Source of the DNA: CAYMLL01 sp964390645
GTDB lineage: Bacteria; Planctomycetota; UBA8108
Direction of reading: 5' to 3'
Length of the DNA: 24,016 nt
NCBI GenBank assembly: GCA_964390645.1
Contig: CAYMLL010000091.1
Span: forward strand, 1 to 24,016
A program made the position numbers and the translations under genes. The notes below the pieces were generated by a model. The model was not told where the DNA came from and did not search any database. It saw nothing but the letters and a program-made list of their open reading frames with translations. Shown here piece after piece: positions 1-9,601 of the stretch. Numbering within the stretch: position 1 is the first letter of the stretch; the number at the start of each line of letters is the position of its first letter.

Positions 1-450
1 ATGTTCAACATCTGCGTCGCGTACAAGTCGATTCCCGCGTTGTCGTTCTCGACGACTCGTGGTGGCGACTGGATCGATCGCAACGTTGCGACGGTGCTCG
101 GGATCAAGGCCAGCCGCGCGACCGCGATCAAGGAGCGCGGCATCGATCTGCGCAACCCGCGGGATCGCGAAGAGGAAGCGGTGGAGATCTACTACCGCAA
201 CCTGATCTCCTACACACTCAAGGAGATCAAGGAGCGCTTCGAGTCTTCGCAGGGCATGCCCTCCTTCCCGGACCCGGTCGATATCGTCTGCGCCGGAGGC
301 ACGTCGATGATCGGCGGCTTCACCGAGATCTTCCAGGAGGAGTTCGAGGCCGTGAATTTCCCGATCTCGGTCAAGGGCGTCCGTCGCGCCGAAGACCCGC
401 TCTACAGCGTATCAAAGGGCTGCCTGGTCGCGGCGCTCTCGGACATCTGA
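1..450 (+). CDS. Actin/Hsp70-superfamily ATPase, C-terminal part (5' end outside window)
   Basis: The reading frame is open from the first base, so the ATG at position 1 is probably internal and the gene starts upstream. The 149 visible residues resemble the second half of a bacterial actin-like ATPase (MreB/FtsA/PilM-like). A GGDWID segment near residue 21 matches the strand-loop after the phosphate-2 motif, a basic/acidic helix with an ERGIDL segment follows, and CAGGTSMIGG (about residues 97-106) fits the adenosine-binding motif of the fold. The last part (RRAEDPLYSVSKGCLVAA) resembles the terminal helix where these proteins end. Which subfamily it belongs to, and so whether it works in cell shape, division, plasmid segregation or pilus assembly, cannot be told from this fragment. 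It ends in TGA and is followed by a strong intrinsic terminator, so it closes its transcription unit. Confidence 0.6.
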   Translation: MFNICVAYKSIPALSFSTTRGGDWIDRNVATVLGIKASRATAIKERGIDLRNPRDREEEAVEIYYRNLISYTLKEIKERFESSQGMPSFPDPVDIVCAGGTSMIGGFTEIFQEEFEAVNFPISVKGVRRAEDPLYSVSKGCLVAALSDI

Positions 451-526
451 TCCTCGTCGCGGAGGCTCTCGCCAGGCACCGTCGCCGGGTGGGGAGCAGG
501 CGACGGCCCGGATCACGGGCTCGGAT

Positions 527-570
527 GAGCGCCGTTTGACGCAGGACGTCGAACGGCGCTCGTTTCTTTT
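527..570 (+). terminator. Intrinsic terminator after the actin-like gene
   Basis: Positions 527-541 pair fully with 547-561 in a 15-bp stem (one G-U pair), with a 5-base CAGGA loop, followed by a T-rich tail GTTTCTTTT at 562-570. This is a textbook rho-independent terminator and the strongest in the window. Confidence 0.93.
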
Positions 571-582
571 CGCTGTCCGCCT

Positions 583-588
583 CATAAT
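583..588 (+). promoter_or_regulatory. Candidate -10 box (CATAAT) for a leaderless transcript
   Basis: CATAAT matches five of six bases of the sigma-70 -10 consensus and ends six bases before the ATG at 595. Initiation at the usual distance would fall on or beside that ATG. No purine-rich ribosome binding site lies between. No good -35 hexamer is seen at 16-18 bases upstream; that stretch is occupied by the terminator stem and its tail. Confidence 0.4.
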
Positions 589-594
589 CGCGGA

Positions 595-1593
595 ATGGCC
601 GGCCATCTCGTTGGTGTTGCTCTCCTCTCGCTCGCGCTCGGTGGGTCTGCCGCACGTGATCCGCTCGATGGCTACGAGAGGTACGAGTTCGCGAGCGGTC
701 CGTTCTACTGTCTCGACGAAGGCGGTCCTCGTGTCGAGTGGGCCCGCGGCTTCATCCCGAGCGTGCTCGACCGCGTCGAGAAGAGGCTGGGCCGCCGCCG
801 TGATCGTCCGTTCACGACCGTCCTCGTCGGGACGACCCGGGAACTGCAGAACATCGTCGAGGCGTACACGGGACGCGAGCTCCCCGCGTACGTGCTCGGC
901 GTCGCGCTCCCGGCGCGCGACCTTCTCGTCGTGCGCAGCGACATCGTGTCTTTTCAGCTGCGCGACAGCACGCCGATGACGCTCGTCCACGAGATCGCGC
1001 ACCTGGTGATCCACCGCGACCCGCAGGCGTCGATTCCCAGGTGGTTCGACGAGGGGCTGTCGATGTGGGTGTCCGAGGGTGGCGTCGCCGCGCGCGACGA
1101 GGCGGATCTCTCGATGCTCGCGCGCGTCGGCGGCCTCTTCTCGCTCGCGGATCTCGAGGTGTCGATTCGCGGTCACCACCAGGCGAGGACGCTCGCTTAC
1201 CGCCAGGCGCTTCATGCGGTCAACTACCTCGTCGACACCGGCGGCGAAGAGATCCTCCATGCTCTGCTGGACGAACTGGAGGGGGGCGCCACCTTTTCGG
1301 AGGCGCTCGAACGCCTCGGCCGCGATGGTGTGCCGACCTTCGAGGCGGGCTTCCGCGAGTGGGCGAAGGAGCGCGCGTCCCTGCTGAGGATCGTGCTCTC
1401 CGTGGTGAGCCCCTGGGCTCTGATCGGCCCGCTGGCCGTCGTCGCATGCCTGGTTCAATGGCGACGGCGACGCCGACAGTTGAGCCGGATGGAGGCGGAG
1501 GAGGCCGGGGAGACAGACGACGGGGGCGCGGCGGACGAGCCGTCTTCCGGCACTGACGTGTCGCTGCCTCCGGACTCGGAGAACCCCGGTTGA
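595..1593 (+). CDS. Secreted/membrane-anchored HEXXH metallopeptidase, peptidase-MA-like (gluzincin)
   Basis: This 332-residue protein begins with a short signal-peptide-like segment (residues 1-20, hydrophobic up to GGSAA). It then carries a zinc-peptidase core: HEIAH at 132-136 and, after a short loop, RWFDEGLS at 149-156, where E153 is the expected third zinc ligand. The HEXXH plus downstream WFxEG arrangement is typical of the peptidase MA family of gluzincins. A hydrophobic segment at about 264-288 followed by RRRRR predicts a membrane anchor near the C terminus, leaving an acidic cytoplasmic tail of about 40 residues. The catalytic domain is therefore likely extracytoplasmic. The ATG at 595 is chosen because it gives the signal peptide; no Shine-Dalgarno precedes it. 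Substrate is unknown. It stands alone between a terminator and the kinase gene. Confidence 0.75.
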   Translation: MAGHLVGVALLSLALGGSAARDPLDGYERYEFASGPFYCLDEGGPRVEWARGFIPSVLDRVEKRLGRRRDRPFTTVLVGTTRELQNIVEAYTGRELPAYVLGVALPARDLLVVRSDIVSFQLRDSTPMTLVHEIAHLVIHRDPQASIPRWFDEGLSMWVSEGGVAARDEADLSMLARVGGLFSLADLEVSIRGHHQARTLAYRQALHAVNYLVDTGGEEILHALLDELEGGATFSEALERLGRDGVPTFEAGFREWAKERASLLRIVLSVVSPWALIGPLAVVACLVQWRRRRRQLSRMEAEEAGETDDGGAADEPSSGTDVSLPPDSENPG

Positions 1594-1697
1594 GGCTGCG
1601 ATCGGGCCCAGAATCTGCCAATTTGACATTTGTTTCGGTGTGAACCGGTCGGTGAGGGTAAGATCCTCGACGTTGTCCCGTCATCAGGGGGGTCACC

Positions 1698-2447
1698 TTG
1701 CCAGAACGACAGACGAAAACGGTCGCACCGAGGACGGGTTCGACCTTGCGAGATTGGGACGTGGACGTCGCGGCCATGGCCGGCAGCCTCGTTCACGAGA
1801 TCAAGAATCCCCTGAGCACGCTGAACATCAACGCGCAGCTGCTCCTGGAGGACTGGAAGGACTCGCAGACACCCAGGGAGGAGCGCTCGAAGCGTCGCCT
1901 GCGGGTGATCGCGAGCGAGGTCCAGCGTGTCGAGCGCATCATCCAGACCTTCCTTCGTTTCACCGAGAAGCATGAGCTGACGCTCGCGGAGACCGACTTC
2001 AATCGCATGCTCGGCGACCTCGCGGAGTTCGTCGAGCCGGAGGCCGAGTGCTCCGGTGTGCGCATCCGGCTCGGGCTCGATCGGGCGATCGAGCCATTTG
2101 CCTTCGACGCCGATCTCATCCGTCAGGTCTTCCTCAACCTGGTGCAGAACGCGCGCCAGGCGATGGAGGGGAGCGGCGGGGAACTCATCATCAGGACACA
2201 TCTCCAGCAGCGTGGCGGAGCCGCGTGGGTCGTCTGCGAGGTCATCGACACCGGCCCGGGAATCCCCGAGCGAAACGTCGAGAAGATCTTCGACCTCTAC
2301 TACTCGACGCGGGACGGTGGGAGCGGCTTCGGACTGGCGATCTCGAAGCGCATCGTCGAGGAGCACGGCGGACACATCGAGGTCGAGAGCGAGCCGGGCA
2401 AGGGTAGTCGCTTCGCTGTCTGCTTGCCGATTCAGGAGCAGCGATGA
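1698..2447 (+). CDS. Cytoplasmic sensor histidine kinase without input domain (NtrB-like core)
   Basis: The protein is 249 residues. It has a HisKA dimerisation helix with the phospho-accepting His in LVHEIKNPL (H33), followed by a HATPase_c domain: N box NLVQNARQA (147-155), G1 box DTGPGIP (184-190) and G2 box GSGFGLAIS (208-216). It lacks transmembrane segments and any PAS, GAF or HAMP domain; only about 25 residues precede the H box. Signal input must therefore come through a partner or through the core itself. The TTG start at 1698 is supported by a GGGGGG tract five bases upstream. A later ATG at 1776 would leave almost nothing before the H box. Its stop overlaps the start of the next gene by four bases (ATGA), so kinase and regulator are co-translated and very probably a cognate pair. 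A perfect TTGACA at 1623-1628 lacks a correctly spaced -10 box. Confidence 0.9.
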   Translation: MPERQTKTVAPRTGSTLRDWDVDVAAMAGSLVHEIKNPLSTLNINAQLLLEDWKDSQTPREERSKRRLRVIASEVQRVERIIQTFLRFTEKHELTLAETDFNRMLGDLAEFVEPEAECSGVRIRLGLDRAIEPFAFDADLIRQVFLNLVQNARQAMEGSGGELIIRTHLQQRGGAAWVVCEVIDTGPGIPERNVEKIFDLYYSTRDGGSGFGLAISKRIVEEHGGHIEVESEPGKGSRFAVCLPIQEQR

Positions 2448-3868
2448 GGAGCACCGAGATACGCACCGAGGATACGGTGTCTACCACGACCGGCGACACG
2501 AACGAGGAGTCGAGGCAGGGAGCGATACTCATCGTCGACGATGATCGCAATCACGCCGATGGAACGCGTGACGTGCTCGAGACGGTCGGCTACTCGTGCG
2601 ACGTCGCGACGAGCGGGCAAGAGGGGCTCGACCGGTTGCGACTCCGTCAGTACGACCTCGTGCTCACCGATCTTGTCATGGCGGACGTCGACGGAATGAA
2701 GATCCTGCGCCAGGCGCAGCAGATCAACCCCTTCGTCGCCGTCGTTGTCTTCACGGGCCATGCGACGATCGAGACGGCCGTCGAGGCGCTCAAGCGCGGC
2801 GCCGTCGACTATCTCGTCAAGCCGTTGAACATCGAGGGGCTGCGGGTTCGCGTCGAGAAGGCGATCGAGCGCCAGCAGCTGATGCGTGTCAATCGTGACC
2901 TCGAGGAGCGCCTCGACGAGCGATTCGGGTTTGCGGGGGTCATCGGCAACAGCGAGCCGATTCGCAAGGTCATCGACCTCTGCAAGCAGATTGCGGAGAC
3001 GGATGTCGCCGTGCTGATCACGGGCGACAATGGCACCGGAAAGGAGCTGATCGCGCGCGCGATTCACGAGAACAGTCTGCGCAAGAAGCGTCCGCTCGTG
3101 CCGCTGAACTGCGCCGCCCTGTCTCCACAGCTCGTCGAGAGCGAGCTCTTCGGTCACGAGAAGGGTGCCTTCACGGGTGCGAACTTCCAGAAAAAGGGCC
3201 GCTTCGAGTTCGCGCACCTCGGCACGCTTTTTCTCGACGAGGTGGGGGAGATGCCGGTTGAGACGCAGGTGAAGCTGCTGCGTGTTCTCGAAGACGGTGA
3301 GATCCAGCGCGTCGGCTCCAACGAGCCGATCAAGGTCGACGTGCGGCTGATATCCGCGACGAACCGCGACATCGACAAGGCCATCGCGGAGGGCCGCTTC
3401 CGAGAAGATCTCTACTACCGCCTCAAGGTCGTGACGGTCCACCTGCCGCCGCTGCGGGAGCGGCGCCAGGATATCGCGCTTCTCGTCAACCACTTCATCG
3501 ATCAGTTCTCGACCGCTTATCGCAAGCCGATCACCGGCGTCGAGCGCGAGGCGCTGAACGTACTCACCGCGTACTCGTGGCCGGGGAACGTGCGCGAGCT
3601 CAAGCACGCGATCGAGAACATGGTCGCCGTCTCCCGCGAGCCGACGCTCTCGGTGGACAATCTTCCGGAGAGCATCCACCGATCGGAACGCTCGAGATCG
3701 AGCTCCGACCTGCAGTCTCTCGTCGGTGTGCCGCTCACCGATGTCGAGAAGGTGCTGATCGAGAAGACGCTCGAGCAGGTCGACGGCAATCGCCACGAGG
3801 CGGCGAAGATTCTCGGGATCGGCGAGCGGACGCTCTACCGCAAGCTGAAGAAGTACGACCTGGGCTAG
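2444..3868 (+). CDS. Sigma-54-dependent response regulator, NtrC family
   Basis: The 474-residue protein has the full three-domain layout. The receiver domain covers about residues 26-140, with the acidic cluster VDDD (31-34), phosphoacceptor D76 in DLVLTDLVM, T104 and K126. The AAA+ domain covers about 165-400, with Walker A GDNGTGKE (194-201), the sigma-54 contact loop GAFTGA (241-246) and Walker B TLFLDEVGE (261-269). A C-terminal Fis-type helix-turn-helix ends in RTLYRKLKKY. The Walker A has DN where GESGTGKE is usual, but the lysine is kept. An extra 25-residue hydrophilic N terminus precedes the receiver. Phosphorylated by the upstream kinase, it should activate RNA polymerase-sigma54. 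No clear -24/-12 promoter appears in the window, so its targets are unknown; dnaK and prkA are merely neighbours. Confidence 0.95.
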   Translation: MRSTEIRTEDTVSTTTGDTNEESRQGAILIVDDDRNHADGTRDVLETVGYSCDVATSGQEGLDRLRLRQYDLVLTDLVMADVDGMKILRQAQQINPFVAVVVFTGHATIETAVEALKRGAVDYLVKPLNIEGLRVRVEKAIERQQLMRVNRDLEERLDERFGFAGVIGNSEPIRKVIDLCKQIAETDVAVLITGDNGTGKELIARAIHENSLRKKRPLVPLNCAALSPQLVESELFGHEKGAFTGANFQKKGRFEFAHLGTLFLDEVGEMPVETQVKLLRVLEDGEIQRVGSNEPIKVDVRLISATNRDIDKAIAEGRFREDLYYRLKVVTVHLPPLRERRQDIALLVNHFIDQFSTAYRKPITGVEREALNVLTAYSWPGNVRELKHAIENMVAVSREPTLSVDNLPESIHRSERSRSSSDLQSLVGVPLTDVEKVLIEKTLEQVDGNRHEAAKILGIGERTLYRKLKKYDLG

Positions 3869-4241
3869 GCACGGGCCGGCTACGGTGCCGGGTGTGTGTC
3901 GGCTGCGGTTTCACGCCGACCGCTGCGGACGGTCCGGCCAAAGACGGCAGGGGCCGTCTGCCAGCCTGCCAGCTTGGCAGGTGGCGAGTCCCCGGGTCGC
4001 CCCGAGGGGGGCGGGCAAAGCCCGCAGAGTTCCCACGAGGGTGCTTCTGGCAGCCTGGCCCCGTCCTGCGGGGTCTTCGGAACGCCATTTGCTATATCGA
4101 GATACGAGCCGAAAAGCCGACTGTCGGTAAAGGTGTCGAGAGGTCGGGTCGATGAATTCTTCGTGCCCGACGGCCAATCCTTCGCAGGAGCGCCTTCGTC
4201 GACCGGCTGGCACGTGGCAAAGAGAATCACGGAGGCCCGAG
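3869..4241 (+). other. Hairpin-rich intergenic region upstream of dnaK
   Basis: These 373 bases hold no convincing gene. Several hairpins follow the regulator's stop: CCGGC/GCCGG at 3876-3891; AGACGGC/GCCGTCT at 3942-3959; an 11-bp stem with one bulge at 3960-3985; GCGGGC-AAA-GCCCGC at 4011-4025; and CCCCG/CGGGG at 4059-4073, followed by TCTT. Their 3' sides lack true T-runs, so they may end the upstream transcript poorly or be transcribed as structure. A -10-like TATATC lies at 4093-4098 without a convincing -35. I see no CIRCE palindrome and no sigma-32-type promoter. GGAGG at 4231-4235 is the ribosome binding site for dnaK. Confidence 0.6.
3942..3985 (+). repeat. Two back-to-back inverted repeats (stem-loops)
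   Basis: The first is a perfect 7-bp stem, 3942-3948 with 3953-3959, around an AGGG loop. It is directly abutted by the second: GCCA (3960-3963) and CCTGCCA (3965-3971), with one bulged G, pairing with TGGCAGG (3975-3981) and TGGC (3982-3985) around a GCT loop. The core TGCCAGCTTGGCA is a near-symmetrical dyad, so it could be an RNA terminator/structure or a DNA operator. Confidence 0.6.
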
Positions 4242-6161
4242 ATGTCCAAGATCATCGGTATCGACCTCGGAACGACGAACTCGGTCGTCGCGGTCATGGA
4301 AGGCCAGGAGCCCAACGTCATCCCGAATGCCGACGGCAACCGCGTCACGCCGAGTGTCGTCGCGTTCACTGACAAGGGGCGTCTGGTGGGGCTGCCGGCG
4401 AAGCGCCAGGCAGTGACGAATCCCACGCGTACGCTGTTCTCGATCAAGCGCTTCATGGGCCGTCGTCACTCGGAGGTCTCCTCCGAGGAGAAGATGGTGC
4501 CGTATCCGGTCGTCGGCGCTGCCGAAGAGCTGGTCAAGGTCGAGATCGACGGCAAGCAGTTCACTCCGCCCGAGATCTCCGCGATGATCCTTCAGGATCT
4601 GAAGGAGACCGCGGAGTCCTACCTCGGCGAGAAGGTCAAGAAGGCGGTCATCACGGTTCCCGCTTACTTCAACGACTCCCAGCGTCAGGCGACCAAGGAC
4701 GCCGGCACGATCGCCGGGCTCGAGGTCGAGCGCATCATCAACGAGCCGACCGCCGCGGCGCTCGCCTACGGCCTCAAGGGGCACAAGTCGGGTGAGAAGG
4801 TCGCGGTCTTCGACCTCGGCGGAGGGACCTTCGACATCTCGATCCTCGAGGTCGACGAGGGGTTCTTCAAGGTGCTGTCGACGAACGGCGATACGCATCT
4901 CGGTGGTGACGACTTCGATCAGATCCTCCTCGACCACATCGCCGACGAGTTCAAGAAAGAGCAGGGCATCAATCTGCGCGACGACCAGATGGCGCTCCAG
5001 CGCCTCAAGGAAGCCGCGGAGAAGGCGAAGTGTGAGCTGTCCACGAAGACCGTGACCGACGTCAATCTGCCCTTCATCACCGCGGACCAGAGTGGTCCCA
5101 AGCATCTGCAGATGGAGCTCACCCGGGCGACTTTCGAGCGGCTGATCGAGCCTCTGATCGAGCGTGCCGGCAAGCCTTGTCAGCTGGCGCTCAAGGACGC
5201 CGGGCTCGACCCCGGCCAGGTCAATGAAGTCGTTCTCGTCGGTGGCTCGACCCGCGTGCCTGCCGTGCAGTCGCTCGTGGAGAACATCTTCAAGCAGACT
5301 CCGAATCGTTCGGTCAACCCCGACGAGGTCGTCGCGCTCGGCGCAGCCGTGCAAGGCGGTATTCTCCAGGGTGACGACAACTTGAAGGACGTGCTGCTGC
5401 TCGACGTCACGCCCCTGTCGCTCGGAATCGAGACGCTTGGCGGGGTGCTGACGAAGCTGATCGAGCGCAACACGACGATTCCGACGACCAAGAAGGAGGT
5501 CTTCTCGACGGCCGCGGATAACCAGCCAGCTGTCGATATCAAGGTATCTCAGGGGGAGCGTGAGCTCGCCAAGGACAACCGGCTTCTCGGGAGCTTCTCG
5601 CTCGACGGGATCCCGCCGGCGCCGCGCGGCGTGCCGAAGGTCGAGGTGTCCTTCGACATCGACGCCAACGGCATCCTCAACGTCTCCGCGAAGGATCTGG
5701 GCACGGGAAAGGCGCAGACGATTCGAATCGAGTCTTCTTCCGGGCTCTCCAAGGAGGAGATCGAGACGATGCGTCAGGACGCCGAGTCTCACGCGGAGGA
5801 GGATCAGAAGCAGCGCGAGACGATCGACCTGAAGAATCGTGCCGATCATACGGTGTACGAGACCGAGAAGCTCCTCAGCGAGCACAAGGACGTCGTGGAG
5901 GAAGCGGACCGTACACGCCTGCAGGCAGCCATCGACCAGCTCAACTCCGCGAAGGACAAGGAGGACGCGGCCGCGATGACGAAGAGCATCGAGGAGGTGG
6001 ACGCGCTCTCGCAGGAGATCGGCAAGAAGATCTACGAGAAGGGGCAGGCCTCCGGTGCGGGGGACCCACCTGGAGGTGGTGACTCCGGAGCGTCGGCCGC
6101 CTCGGAGGACAAGAAGGAAGACGAGACGATTATCGACGCGGACTACGAGGTCAAGGAGTAG
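4242..6161 (+). CDS. dnaK: Molecular chaperone DnaK (Hsp70)
   Basis: This is a full-length 639-residue Hsp70. The nucleotide-binding domain opens with IGIDLGTTNS (5-14) and contains NEPTAAALAYG, the phosphate-2 motif VFDLGGGTFDIS and the adenosine motif VLVGGSTRVP. The interdomain linker DVLLLD lies at about 383-388. The substrate-binding domain includes the NQPAVDIKVSQGER segment, followed by a helical lid. The C terminus is a flexible Gly/Ser-rich stretch ending in an acidic EEVD-like tail (DADYEVKE). The ATG at 4242 is chosen over an in-frame ATG at 4152 because it follows GGAGG by six bases and begins with the family's conserved MSKIIGIDLG; the 30 residues added by the earlier start are not Hsp70-like. 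No grpE or dnaJ lies next to it, so the gene is probably monocistronic, between the hairpin region and its own terminator. Confidence 0.98.
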   Translation: MSKIIGIDLGTTNSVVAVMEGQEPNVIPNADGNRVTPSVVAFTDKGRLVGLPAKRQAVTNPTRTLFSIKRFMGRRHSEVSSEEKMVPYPVVGAAEELVKVEIDGKQFTPPEISAMILQDLKETAESYLGEKVKKAVITVPAYFNDSQRQATKDAGTIAGLEVERIINEPTAAALAYGLKGHKSGEKVAVFDLGGGTFDISILEVDEGFFKVLSTNGDTHLGGDDFDQILLDHIADEFKKEQGINLRDDQMALQRLKEAAEKAKCELSTKTVTDVNLPFITADQSGPKHLQMELTRATFERLIEPLIERAGKPCQLALKDAGLDPGQVNEVVLVGGSTRVPAVQSLVENIFKQTPNRSVNPDEVVALGAAVQGGILQGDDNLKDVLLLDVTPLSLGIETLGGVLTKLIERNTTIPTTKKEVFSTAADNQPAVDIKVSQGERELAKDNRLLGSFSLDGIPPAPRGVPKVEVSFDIDANGILNVSAKDLGTGKAQTIRIESSSGLSKEEIETMRQDAESHAEEDQKQRETIDLKNRADHTVYETEKLLSEHKDVVEEADRTRLQAAIDQLNSAKDKEDAAAMTKSIEEVDALSQEIGKKIYEKGQASGAGDPPGGGDSGASAASEDKKEDETIIDADYEVKE

Positions 6162-6190
6162 ACCGCCAAGAGCCGTCAGCCGTCAAACGC

Positions 6191-6229
6191 GAGAGGCCGT
6201 GCGTCCCTGCGGGATGCCCGGCCTCTCTT
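6191..6229 (+). terminator. Hairpin terminator after dnaK
   Basis: GAGAGGCCG (6191-6199) pairs perfectly with CGGCCTCTC (6219-6227). Inside it GCGTCCC (6201-6207) pairs with GGGATGC (6211-6217) with one G-U pair and a TGC loop, giving a 16-bp stem interrupted by one T-C mismatch. Only two Ts follow, so it may act as a weak intrinsic terminator or as a 3'-end stabiliser. Confidence 0.7.
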
Positions 6230-6439
6230 GCATCGAGCGGTCGCTCACGACTCTGTGGCCCCGGTTTCCGATTTGTGGAGGCATCCGGGGTCGCGTCGTA
6301 TACTCCCTGTGTCGGGCCTTTGCTGAACCCCCGCGGCCCTATTTCAGGCCCTTTCCTCGCGACTCGTCTCGCTCGCTGCAAAAGCGGTCAAGTTCCGAGT
6401 TTCTCCGGTTCGATAAATGGTCGATGGAGGAGACGACCC

Positions 6440-8491
<2,052 letters not shown>

Positions 8492-8500
8492 GGGGGCCGG

Positions 8501-9601
8501 ATGCAGCGCATCGATCCCGATGTCAATCGCTTTCGCCAGATCGTCCGAGGCAAGATCAAGGACAACCTGAAAAAGTATATCTCGCACGGCGAGATGCTCG
8601 GGAAGCAGGGCGACAACGTCGTCTCCATCCCGCTTCCGCAGATCCAGATGCCGCGCTTTCGCTACGGTCAGGAGCAGACCGGCGGTGTCGGTCAGGGTGA
8701 CGGCGAGGAGGGTACACCCATCGACTCGCAGTCGGGGGACGGCCCAGGCGCGGCGGGTGATCAGCCCGGTGAGCACCCGCTCGAGGTCGAGGTCAGCCTC
8801 GAGGAGCTGGCAGAGATCCTCGGCGAGGAGCTCGAGCTGCCGAAGATCGAGCCGCGCGGTGAGCGGTCGATTCGTACGACCGTCGACAGGTACACCGGCG
8901 TGCGGCGTGTCGGGCCCGAGTCGCTGCGGCATTTCAAACGCACCTTCAAGGCCGCCCTGAAGCGTACGATCATCGCCGGGACCTACAACCCCGAGCGGCC
9001 GATCATCGTGCCGTATCCGGAGGATCGCCACTACCGTTCGTGGAACCCGAAGTCGGTGCCCGAGTCGAGCGCGGTGATCATCTACATGATGGACGTCTCC
9101 GGCTCGATGGGAAACGAGCAGAAGGAGATTGTTCGCATCGAGAGCTTCTGGATCGATATGTGGCTGCGGTCTCAGTACAAGGAAATCGAGACCCGGTTCA
9201 TCATTCATGACGCGGCTGCGCGAGAGGTTGATCGCGATACGTTTTTCCATGTACGTGAGTCGGGTGGCACCCGGATCTCCTCGGCGTACACGCTCGCGAA
9301 GGACATCATCCAGGCCAGCTACGACCCCGGGACGTGGAACATCTACCCTTTCCACTTCTCCGACGGCGACAACTGGGGTGGGGAGGACACCGCGCTCTGC
9401 ATGAAGCTGTTGCGCGACGACCTCTTCCCCGTGTCGAACGTCTTCTGCTACGGACAGGTGAAGAGCGCCTACGGGAGCGGTCAGTTTATCAAGGATCTGA
9501 CGGAGCAGTTTGCGGAGGAGGAGACATTGATCCTGTCAGAGGTCAACAGCCGTGATGAGATCTACGGTTCGATCAAGACTTTCCTGGGGAAGGGCAAGTG
9601 A
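8501..9601 (+). CDS. yeaH: YeaH/YhbH family protein (DUF444, VWA-like)
   Basis: The protein is 366 residues long. An N-terminal segment (MQRIDPDVNRFRQIVRGKIK) is followed by a Gly/Gln/Asp-rich low-complexity stretch at about 55-90. The C-terminal half is von Willebrand A-like, with a MIDAS metal-binding motif DVSGSMG at 198-204. This arrangement defines the YeaH/YhbH family, whose genes are conserved partners of prkA and spoVR. The start lies nine bases after the prkA stop and is preceded by AGGGGGG at 8490-8496. Its end overlaps the spoVR start by four bases (GTGA). The biochemical role is not established; genetic context implies that it works with the PrkA kinase in the stationary-phase or stress response. 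Confidence 0.93.
   Translation: MQRIDPDVNRFRQIVRGKIKDNLKKYISHGEMLGKQGDNVVSIPLPQIQMPRFRYGQEQTGGVGQGDGEEGTPIDSQSGDGPGAAGDQPGEHPLEVEVSLEELAEILGEELELPKIEPRGERSIRTTVDRYTGVRRVGPESLRHFKRTFKAALKRTIIAGTYNPERPIIVPYPEDRHYRSWNPKSVPESSAVIIYMMDVSGSMGNEQKEIVRIESFWIDMWLRSQYKEIETRFIIHDAAAREVDRDTFFHVRESGGTRISSAYTLAKDIIQASYDPGTWNIYPFHFSDGDNWGGEDTALCMKLLRDDLFPVSNVFCYGQVKSAYGSGQFIKDLTEQFAEEETLILSEVNSRDEIYGSIKTFLGKGK

Noticed and set aside
1623..1628. Perfect TTGACA -35 hexamer before the histidine kinase gene
   Set aside because: No -10-like hexamer lies 16-18 bases downstream; the nearest (TAAGAT at 1659) is 30 bases away.
412..1629. 405-codon - strand frame over the metallopeptidase gene
   Set aside because: No recognisable domain, and it runs across a clear + strand intrinsic terminator and signal-peptide gene.
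4208..4223. TGGCACG resembling the -24 half of a sigma-54 promoter just upstream of dnaK
   Set aside because: The bases where -12 GC must fall read AG, and the site is too close to the ribosome binding site.
4152..4241. Earlier in-frame ATG extending DnaK by 30 residues
   Set aside because: The added residues are not Hsp70-like and the ATG at 4242 has its own GGAGG site.
3869..4241. CIRCE-type heat-shock operator before dnaK
   Set aside because: No TTAGCACTC/GAGTGCTAA-like palindrome is present.
6256..6271. TGGCCCCGGTTTCCG as a possible sigma-54 promoter for prkA
   Set aside because: The -12 GC dinucleotide is not present at the required spacing.
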